Source: Acidimicrobiaceae bacterium (GTDB taxonomy: Bacteria > Actinomycetota > Acidimicrobiia > Acidimicrobiales > Palsa-688). From it: 11,848 nucleotides of DNA. This document shows, one piece after another, positions 7,301 through 11,848 of this stretch. Under the pieces are notes generated by a model. That model was not told the DNA's origin, ran no database searches, and saw only the letters and a list, made by a program, of their open reading frames with translations. The stretch covers positions 1 through 11,848 of the forward strand of contig PMLI01000227.1 of the NCBI GenBank assembly GCA_003158835.1, in the 5' to 3' direction. Made by a program: the position numbers and the translations under genes. The first letter of the stretch is position 1. Every line of letters begins with the position of its first letter.

Positions 7301-7846
7301 GTGAGCGAGGCTGTCGCCGAGCTCAAAGGGGAGACGGTCCGTCCGCCGGCTGAGATCCGTCTCGACCTGCCTGTCACGGCCAACCTGCCCGTGGGCTACG
7401 TCGAGCGTGAGGACCTGCGCCTCGAGGCGTACCGTCGCCTGGCCACGGTCAGCTCCCACGAAGAGGTCGACGACATCGAGGCCGAGTGGGTCGACCGCTA
7501 CGGTCCGCTGCCCCCGGCCGCTCAGGCGTTGCTCGGGATCGGCCACCTGAGGGCCGAGTGCGCCCGCCTGGGCCTGCGCGAGGTCGCCGTGGTGAAGGGG
7601 GGCCTGGGTACGCCCACGGGCGCTCTGGTGGCCCGGATCTCACCCGTCGCGCTGAAGGCGAGCGAGCAGGTGAGGCTGGGCCGGTTGTGGCCGCGGGCGG
7701 TCTACAAGCCGGACCAGGGCCAGGTGGTAGGGTCTCTGCGAGGGACCGCCGACCCCGCCGGGGCGCTGGTGGAGATGCTACGAGCCCTGGTGCCGCCACC
7801 GCCGGATGAGCCCGCTCGAGGGGCACTAACATTGGCCCGGCAGTGA
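4325..7846 (+). CDS. mfd: Transcription-repair coupling factor Mfd
   Basis: ATP-driven translocase that pushes stalled RNA polymerase off DNA lesions and recruits UvrA. At 1173 residues it is full length. The N-terminal UvrB-like part includes FFPAWETLPFERVSP. The CarD-like RNA-polymerase-interaction domain starts near residue 496 (GDYVVHFQHGVARF). The helicase core has Walker A GDVGFGKT near 642-649, the DEEQ box near 743, TASPIPRTLEMTLTGIRD near 769, TTIIESGIDMPTVNTLVIDR, and LHQLRGRVGRAG near 909-920. The C-terminal regulatory domain follows (LDLPVTANLPVGYV and beyond). ATG 4325 has GAGGTGA ten bases upstream. The TGA overlaps the GTG start of the next gene by four bases, so the two are likely translated as a coupled pair. 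Confidence 0.98.
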   Translation: MASVVQDRAGRPRRAPARVLAPLLRLANRDTNLAGLVAGAERTVAIAEPAQAFAIASVVEHGARRPVVVAVPSATAAARLAHDIGAWLGPDQVAFFPAWETLPFERVSPGAETMGRRLELMWRLRRLRDGAGDAGLASVIVSPVRALLQRLGPHVEDVEPVQVSGGQQVDLGRLVEDLVSLGYRREYQVEHRGEIAVRGSIVDVFPSTAASPVRIDLWGDEVDRLTEFSVGDQRSTSDRDDVIIFGCRELLPSAEVRQRAEALRQEEPWGSETWERLADGLSFDGMESWLPWLTADGRLLVDLLPEGARVLLVEPRRMRERAIEIAEEEADLAGALAVTWGAQGRDFPRLHLPFDRLLSGTGASVAMLPAIAEGPGTASVTITGWSPVAAGMERLLAQLRDLSAKRYTVAVCAENATSAQRISQSLRDEGFNAPVVNELGPGLQVVAVPVERGFIYPALQMAVLAESDLTGRHRPHRVSRPRAASVPTFFDDMKTGDYVVHFQHGVARFGGMVKRTIGDVERDYLMLDYRDGDKLYVPSDQVDALRPYTGGETPALSRLNGSEWQKTKARVRRAVREIAHELVVLYQRRATSPGHAFGPDTPWQAEMEQSFPFEETPDQLKAIVDVKADMEAPVPMDRLVCGDVGFGKTEVAMRAAFKAVQDGKQVAVLVPTTLLASQHLQNFGDRFANYPVRVEMLSRFLTPAEARAVTDGLANGAVDVVIGTHKLLAGDVKFKDLGLLVVDEEQRFGVNHKETIKKLSTNVDVLTMTASPIPRTLEMTLTGIRDLSLITTPPAERRPILTYVGEYDERAVAEAVRRELLREGQVFFVHHRVRDIDKVAARLRELVPEARVAIANGQMDEGSLERVVLDFWEGRYDVLVCTTIIESGIDMPTVNTLVIDRADMLGLGQLHQLRGRVGRAGQRAYAYLMYPPNHKLTEEAYERLRTIGEHTDLGSGFKIAMRDLEIRGAGNLLGADQSGHIAAVGYDLYVQMVSEAVAELKGETVRPPAEIRLDLPVTANLPVGYVEREDLRLEAYRRLATVSSHEEVDDIEAEWVDRYGPLPPAAQALLGIGHLRAECARLGLREVAVVKGGLGTPTGALVARISPVALKASEQVRLGRLWPRAVYKPDQGQVVGSLRGTADPAGALVEMLRALVPPPPDEPARGALTLARQ

Positions 7847-8970
7847 GACCTGTAACCATTTCTCGCCGTTCCCGCTTCGTTGGCCGTCGTGGTCGGCGCG
7901 CCAAGACAAAGGCGCTGACGGCGGCCCTGGCGGCCGCGGCCCTGGCCGGAGCCCTTTCCAGCTGCAGCGCCTCGCCGCCGGCGGCCACTGTTAACGGCCA
8001 GGTCATCACCCAAGGACAGTTGGACCAGTACCTCGAGGCATGGTCCTCGAGCCCGGCCTACGTCAAGGCGTTCCAGACCGCCAGCGAGATGGCGTCTCAG
8101 GAGGCGGCGGCCCAGGGCCAGCAGGAGCCCGCCTTCACCGTGCAGGGGACCGGTTCGGGCCCTGGTGACTACGGGTTGGTCTGGGTCACGGGCCGGCTCA
8201 CCCTCCTGGTGTCGGCGTCGGCCGTTCACCAGTACCTGGCGGGCCGGGGCGAGGCGCCGTCCCGGCTCGAGGTGGCGACGGCCTGGGCGAGCGAGGATGC
8301 CGCCAACCCGCAGATGTGGCAGCAACTGCCGGCCTGGCTGCGCTCGCAGGTGGCCGAGCAGGATGCGGAACATGCCCTGATAGAGCCGAAGCTGTCCGAC
8401 CTCAGCGGGGACCAGGCCTTGTACAAGGCCGCCTCGTCCGCTTTCTGGACACAGGTGTGCCTACGGACGGTGGATGTGTCCGTGCCTGGCCCGGGTGGCA
8501 GCATCGATATGGCCGCCAGCCGCAAGCAGGCCGAAGAGATCGCGGGCGAGCTCAGCGGTACGGTGCCGGCGACCTCGGCCGCTCCCGTGACCAGCGGAGC
8601 CCTTTACTGCTTGACTCCCGAGCAGCTCCTCGGACAGCCGCCCGCCTTGCGCCGCCAGGTCGGCGCGCTCAAGCCTGGGAAGGCTGCCGCCCTGGCGGAG
8701 AGCTTTGGCTACACGGTGGTCCAGGTGCGCTCGCGAACGGGGATCCCCTTCAACAAGAAGGTGGCGTCCGACATCGAGGTTGTAGCTTCGGCCTCCAGCA
8801 GCCAGACCCCGGTGTGGCCTGTCGTGGGCGTTGGTACCGACGCCAGCCTGATCAAGCTCTTGAAGACAGCCACGGTCCAGGTCAACCCCCTGTACGGGTC
8901 GTGGACAAAGGCCCTGCCGTCGCCTTACCTCCCCCAGGTATGGCCCGCCGGCGCGGCTGCCCCTGCCTAG
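7843..8970 (+). CDS. SurA-like lipoprotein with degenerate parvulin (PpiC-type) region
   Basis: Predicted exported chaperone or foldase-like lipoprotein. The N-terminus has a long Arg/Lys stretch (residues 8-23), an Ala/Leu-rich hydrophobic segment, and lipobox LSSC at 38-41, so Cys41 should be lipidated. ATVNGQVITQGQLDQYLEAW just after it is the classic opening of a SurA_N domain. Near the C-terminus, LRRQVGALKPGKAAALAESFGYTVVQVRSR resembles the end of a parvulin domain (ALKPG...FGYHLI), but the preceding part is shrunken and the usual parvulin His motifs are not evident. Prolyl isomerase activity is therefore doubtful; chaperone-like binding is more likely. 375 residues. The GTG start overlaps the mfd TGA (GTGA), and mazG begins four bases after its TAG. 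Confidence 0.8.
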   Translation: MRPVTISRRSRFVGRRGRRAKTKALTAALAAAALAGALSSCSASPPAATVNGQVITQGQLDQYLEAWSSSPAYVKAFQTASEMASQEAAAQGQQEPAFTVQGTGSGPGDYGLVWVTGRLTLLVSASAVHQYLAGRGEAPSRLEVATAWASEDAANPQMWQQLPAWLRSQVAEQDAEHALIEPKLSDLSGDQALYKAASSAFWTQVCLRTVDVSVPGPGGSIDMAASRKQAEEIAGELSGTVPATSAAPVTSGALYCLTPEQLLGQPPALRRQVGALKPGKAAALAESFGYTVVQVRSRTGIPFNKKVASDIEVVASASSSQTPVWPVVGVGTDASLIKLLKTATVQVNPLYGSWTKALPSPYLPQVWPAGAAAPA

Positions 8971-8974
8971 CCTA

Positions 8975-10558
8975 GTGGTCACCCCGGCGCAGGTCACGGT
9001 GGTGGGCCTCGGGCCTGGCCGGCCGGGCTTGATGACCTCCGAGGTGCTGGCCGCCATCGAGGCGACGCCGGTCCGGTGGCTGCGGACCTCCCGGCACCCG
9101 TCGGCCGCATCGGTGCCAGGCGCCCGGAGTTTCGACTACCTCTACGAGTCCGCCGCCAGCATGGAGGAGGTCTACTCCGGCATCGTCGACGTACTGGCCG
9201 AGTCTGCCGCCCGCGAGAAGAGTGTCATCTATGCCGTTCCGGGCTCGCCCGTGGTGGCCGAGCGCAGCGTCGAGCTCCTGCGGGCTGACCCCCGGGTGAC
9301 TACGGTCGTCCTCCCGGGCGTCTCCTTCGTGGACCTGGTCTTTTCCCGTCTGGGCGTGGACCCGCTGGCCGCAGGCGCCCGCATGGTCGATGGGCACCGC
9401 TTTGCGCTCGAGGCGGCTGGTTGTCGAGGACCTTTGTTAGTAGGCCAATGCGACTCTCGGGCCGTGCTGTCTGAGGTGAAGCTTGCCATCGGATCCGTGA
9501 TCGACCAATCACCCCCGAGCGCCGGCCGCTCCGACCTCCCCGGCCGCTCCGACCTCCCCGGCGCCTTCGAGGTAACGGTCCTGCAGCGCCTCGGGCTCCC
9601 GGACGAGTCCGTCCGGAGGGTCTCATGGGACGACCTTGACCGCACCGTCGAGCCCGACCACCTGACCAGCCTGTGGGTGCCCACCTTGGCCGACCCTTTT
9701 GCTTCTGAGCTGGTGCGCCTCGAGGAGCTGGTGCGGACATTGAGGGCCCGTTGCCCATGGGACCGGGAGCAGACGCATCAAAGCCTCACCCGTTACCTGC
9801 TCGAAGAGTCCTACGAGGCGCTGGAAGCCATCGAAGAACTCGGCCCGGACGGCGCCGGGTACGAACACCTGGAAGAAGAGCTGGGTGACGTCCTGTTCCA
9901 GGTGGTGTTCCACTCGGTCCTGGCGGCCGAGCAGGGCCAGTTCGCCCTCGGCGATGTGGCGCGAAACGTCCACGACAAGCTGGTCGGCCGACATCCCCAC
10001 GTTTTCGGGGACGTGGTGGCCGGTACCCCGGACGACGTCATGAGGAACTGGGAGCAGATAAAGAAGGTAGAAAGAAAACAGGCCGGTGTCATGGACGAGG
10101 TCACCCGCAACCTCCCGGCCTTGCTTTATGCCCACAAGATCCAAAGGATGGCGGCGTCCGTCGGCTTCGACTGGGAAGACGCCGGGGGCGCTTTGGCGAA
10201 GGTGGGCGAGGAGCTGGTCGAACTGAGCGTGGCTATAGCTTCGTCGCCGGCGGGTAGCCCGGCTCCGTCCACCCTTGGTACGGGCCCGGTTCGCGATGAG
10301 CTCGGGGACCTCCTGTTCGCGGCCGTCAACGTGGCCCGCCACGTCAAGGTTGACCCGGAGGCGGCACTGCGGGAGGCGACGGCCAAGTTCCGCCGGCGTT
10401 TTCAGGCCGTCGAGGCTCTGGCGGCGGCCCGAGGACTGGACCTGCATCAGATGGGCGTGGCCCGCCTGGACGTCCTGTGGGAAGAGGTGAAGGCGGCTGA
10501 GCCGGCCCAGCTGGGCGAGCCAGGCGAGCCGGCTGAGCCGGCTCAGCCGGCCCCCTGA
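8975..10558 (+). CDS. mazG: MazG nucleoside-triphosphate pyrophosphohydrolase fused to a tetrapyrrole-methylase-like domain
   Basis: Two-part protein of 527 residues, organised like B. subtilis YabN. The N-terminal part (about 5-225) is tetrapyrrole (corrin/porphyrin) methylase-like: VTVVGLGPGRPGLMT, AVPGSPVVAERSVELL and LPGVSFVDLVFSRLGVDP. Its substrate is unknown here. The MazG part hydrolyses NTPs to NMP and PPi: CPWDREQTHQSL (near 260), LLEESYEALEAIEE with the EExxE metal-binding motif, and EELGDVLFQVVFHS (near 301). A second MazG repeat follows, with KVGEELVELSVAI (near 408) and DELGDLLFAAVNVARH (near 441). The C-terminal tail is Glu/Pro/Ala low complexity. GTG 8975 sits four bases after the previous stop with no clear Shine-Dalgarno, so translation may depend on the upstream gene. 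It matches the start expected for the methylase fold. Confidence 0.93.
   Translation: MVTPAQVTVVGLGPGRPGLMTSEVLAAIEATPVRWLRTSRHPSAASVPGARSFDYLYESAASMEEVYSGIVDVLAESAAREKSVIYAVPGSPVVAERSVELLRADPRVTTVVLPGVSFVDLVFSRLGVDPLAAGARMVDGHRFALEAAGCRGPLLVGQCDSRAVLSEVKLAIGSVIDQSPPSAGRSDLPGRSDLPGAFEVTVLQRLGLPDESVRRVSWDDLDRTVEPDHLTSLWVPTLADPFASELVRLEELVRTLRARCPWDREQTHQSLTRYLLEESYEALEAIEELGPDGAGYEHLEEELGDVLFQVVFHSVLAAEQGQFALGDVARNVHDKLVGRHPHVFGDVVAGTPDDVMRNWEQIKKVERKQAGVMDEVTRNLPALLYAHKIQRMAASVGFDWEDAGGALAKVGEELVELSVAIASSPAGSPAPSTLGTGPVRDELGDLLFAAVNVARHVKVDPEAALREATAKFRRRFQAVEALAAARGLDLHQMGVARLDVLWEEVKAAEPAQLGEPGEPAEPAQPAP
9523..9558 (+). repeat. Exact 18-bp tandem duplication inside mazG
   Basis: An 18-bp unit beginning CGGCCGCTCCGACC occurs twice without a gap (9523-9540 and 9541-9558), encoding GRSDLP twice in the linker near the end of the methylase-like domain. 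It is in frame and looks like a recent slippage product. Confidence 0.9.
10528..10551. repeat. Perfect 24-bp palindrome at the 3' end of mazG
   Basis: Positions 10528-10551 equal their own reverse complement. The arms GCCGGCTGAG and CTCAGCCGGC flank a central CCGG, five bases before the mazG TGA. In RNA it would give a 10-bp GC-rich stem with a CCGG loop. A smaller palindrome, GCCCAGCTGGGC, lies just upstream at 10505-10516. Both fall in the low-complexity tail, where selection on the protein is weak. The hairpin could end transcription before the divIC promoter region, though no T-run follows. Confidence 0.7.
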
Positions 10559-10618
10559 ACCACTCACCACGCCGGGGCGTTACGCGCCTGGGGGCCAGGC
10601 GACCACGGGACCCGTACT

Positions 10619-10642
10619 CGTCCCAGCCGGGACGTATAAGCT
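10619..10642 (+). promoter_or_regulatory. Inverted repeat and candidate -10 element upstream of divIC
   Basis: CGTCCC (10619-10624) and GGGACG (10629-10634) form a perfect inverted repeat around AGCC. A further GGGAC copy at 10607-10611 precedes it. Directly after comes TATAAGCT, which contains TAAGCT (10637-10642), a TANNNT-type -10. No strong -35 is visible. The repeat sits where a -35 or activator/repressor site would be. The AT-richer stretch from 10635 to 10685 contrasts with the rest of the window and supports a promoter and untranslated leader for the divIC cluster. Confidence 0.4.
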
Positions 10643-10699
10643 ACTCTCCCTATTCACTCTGGTCACAACTGCTATTTCTTCAACATCTGAGGGGCCGGT

Positions 10700-11047
10700 A
10701 TGCGCTTGACCGTAAAGTTCGGCTTGGCCGTCCTGGTCATGTGCGGAGCCATGTACCTCTTCCTCTTCCCGGCCCGTACTTATCTTGACCAGAAGAAGGA
10801 CATAGCGGGCCAGGAGCAAACTATCGCGGTGCTGAAGGCGGAGAACGCCAAGTTGACGGCGCAGAGCGCCGCGCTCCAAAACGACTCCACCATCGAGCGG
10901 ATCGCTCGGGCCGAGTACGGCCTTGTCGGGGCGGGCCAGCAGGCTTTTATGGTGCTGCCGTCGCCGGACCGGCCTCGCCCCGCGGTGGTGCCGCAACAGG
11001 CCAAGGCCCCCTGGTACGCCTCTTTGGAGTTCTGGCACCACTTGTGA
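10700..11047 (+). CDS. Septum formation initiator DivIC/FtsB family protein
   Basis: Small bitopic division protein expected to bridge FtsL and FtsQ-type partners at the septum. 115 residues: a short basic N-terminus, one membrane span (about residues 7-25), the FPARTYLDQ segment typical of actinobacterial members, a heptad-like coiled coil from about 32 to 62 (KKDIAGQEQTIAVLKAENAK), and then IERIARAEYGLVGAGQ, the family's AR-x-x-(Y/L)G(L/M)V signature. A proline-rich tail ends in WYASLEFWHHL. ATG 10700 has GAGGGG five bases upstream, a good ribosome site. It leads a divIC-DUF501-ppx cluster that is conserved in Actinobacteria, where eno usually precedes it; eno is not between mazG and this gene here. 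Confidence 0.92.
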   Translation: MRLTVKFGLAVLVMCGAMYLFLFPARTYLDQKKDIAGQEQTIAVLKAENAKLTAQSAALQNDSTIERIARAEYGLVGAGQQAFMVLPSPDRPRPAVVPQQAKAPWYASLEFWHHL

Positions 11048-11132
11048 AGGACCGTTGTGGACCACCGTTCCTGGTAAGCGAGAAGGCGAAGTTGCACGGG
11101 GCGGACCGCGGTCCCACGCCCATCCGGCGAAG

Positions 11133-11567
11133 TTGAGCGACTCGGACAAGCTTGCGGCTCTGCTCGGGCGGGTGCCCCGAAAGCCGTTCGAAGTGGTCGT
11201 GTCAGACGACCAGGGCCCCGTTGTGATCCGGAACGGCCCCGTACTGGATGACGGCACTCCCATGCCGACGCGGTACTGGCTCGTGGGTAAGCAGGCCCGG
11301 TTGGCCATCGATCGTTTGGAGGCGGCCGGAGGTGTCGGGGCGGCCGAGGCGGCCGTCGGTCCCGACGAGCTCGAGCAGGCCCACAGCCGTTACGCGGCCG
11401 AACGAGACGCGGCCGTCCCGGCCGAGTGGAGCGGGCCGCGCCCGAGCGGCGGGGTCGGGGGGGCCCGGTGCGGCGTCAAGTGCCTGCACGCTCACTACGC
11501 CTGGTTCCTCGCCGGTGGCGACGACCCTGTGGGCCGCTGGGTGGCCCGGCAGCTTTCCAATGGTTAA
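11133..11567 (+). CDS. DUF501 family protein
   Basis: Uncharacterised family widespread in Actinobacteria, nearly always between divIC and ppx, as here. Visible family marks are LGRVPRKPFEVV, PVVIRNGPVLDDGTPMPTRYWLVG, a LAIDRLEAAGGV helix, and the C-terminal GVKCLHAHYAWFLAGG with Cys and His residues that could bind metal or be catalytic. No function is established. I start at TTG 11133 because MSDSDKLAALLGRVPR resembles the usual N-terminus (144 residues). An in-frame TTG at 11055 lies three bases after AAGGA and would add 26 non-conserved residues, so the start is uncertain. The TAA at 11565-11567 overlaps the ppx start by eight bases. Confidence 0.88.
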   Translation: MSDSDKLAALLGRVPRKPFEVVVSDDQGPVVIRNGPVLDDGTPMPTRYWLVGKQARLAIDRLEAAGGVGAAEAAVGPDELEQAHSRYAAERDAAVPAEWSGPRPSGGVGGARCGVKCLHAHYAWFLAGGDDPVGRWVARQLSNG

Positions 11568-11848
11568 CGTCGCCGCCGTCGACTGCGGGACCCTGTCCAC
11601 CCGCCTGCTGGTATGCGGGCCTACGGGCGTGCCCATCGTGCGCCTCATGAGGATCACCAAGCTCGGAGAAGGCGTCGACCGGTCACGATCGCTTCTGCCG
11701 GCGGCGATCGACAGGGTGATAGCCGTGCTGCGCCAGTACCGCGAGGTCATGGACCACCACAATGTGCGACGGGCGCGCCTGGTGGGCACCTCGGCCCTGC
11801 GGGACGCCGGCAACCGGGCTGCGTTCTGTGAGGAGGCGGCCGAGGTCG
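11560..11848 (+). CDS. Exopolyphosphatase / pppGpp phosphohydrolase (Ppx/GppA), N-terminal part
   Basis: Partial gene running off the right edge; 96 codons are visible. The ASKHA-fold phosphatase releases phosphate from polyphosphate ends or converts pppGpp to ppGpp. Seen in the sequence: VAAVDCGTLSTRLLV (first phosphate-binding strand-turn), VRLMRITKLGEGVD, LPAAIDRVIAVLRQYREVMD, and VRRARLVGTSALRDAGNRAAF, all in the order and spacing of the family. The usual DxGTNS motif reads DCGTLS here, with Leu in place of a highly conserved Asn. ATG 11560 overlaps the DUF501 stop, so it is probably translated as part of the divIC-DUF501-ppx transcript. Confidence 0.93.
   Translation, partial: MVNVAAVDCGTLSTRLLVCGPTGVPIVRLMRITKLGEGVDRSRSLLPAAIDRVIAVLRQYREVMDHHNVRRARLVGTSALRDAGNRAAFCEEAAEV

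Noticed and set aside
10923..11132. Extension of the DUF501 gene upstream into divIC.
   Set aside because: The upstream translation is Arg/Pro-rich shadow sequence of divIC and lacks any similarity to the family; conserved sequence starts near 11133.
1..11848. CRISPR array, toxin-antitoxin, defence island or biosynthetic cluster.
   Set aside because: No spaced direct repeats or matching protein families were found; from 687 on the content is core housekeeping genes.

Overview
The window is about 11.8 kb of high-GC DNA, almost all of it coding on the + strand. It frequently uses GTG and TTG starts, short overlaps and tight spacing. Gene content and order (tRNA-Gln, glmU, prs, rplY, pth, mfd, a SurA-like lipoprotein, mazG, divIC/ftsB, DUF501, ppx/gppA) point to an actinobacterial chromosome. 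Two details suggest a deep-branching lineage such as Acidimicrobiia rather than Streptomyces or Mycobacterium: the SurA-like gene between mfd and mazG, and the absence of eno before the divIC gene. The lineage is an inference from synteny; no marker phylogeny was possible.

Layout. Positions 1-420 hold no intact gene. They contain the decayed C-terminal end of a tyrosine recombinase and a 9-bp direct repeat, lying off the 3' end of a minus-strand tRNA-Gln(TTG) at 430-503. This is the usual arrangement left by an element that integrated into a tRNA gene. From 687 onward the sequence is a housekeeping block. A GlmU-type uridylyltransferase with a cut-short C-terminal domain overlaps PRPP synthetase. 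After a 129-bp gap with a possible promoter come ribosomal protein L25/CTC, peptidyl-tRNA hydrolase and the transcription-repair coupling factor Mfd. Mfd is translationally coupled (4-bp overlap) to a SurA-like lipoprotein, followed by a tetrapyrrole-methylase/MazG fusion protein. After a 141-bp gap with a candidate promoter comes a second cluster: DivIC/FtsB, a DUF501 protein and the start of an exopolyphosphatase that runs off the right edge.

How the genes fit together. The block joins precursor supply (UDP-GlcNAc for the wall, PRPP for nucleotides), translation (L25, Pth, tRNA-Gln), genome upkeep (Mfd, MazG nucleotide clean-up), envelope protein handling (SurA-like), division (DivIC) and phosphate/stringent metabolism (Ppx/GppA). 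I see no defence system, CRISPR array, intact mobile element or biosynthetic cluster. The points most worth attention are the short GlmU that lacks the acetyltransferase active site, the recombinase remnant beside tRNA-Gln, a hairpin just before the glmU start, the missing conventional start for pth, and a perfect 24-bp palindrome at the end of mazG.
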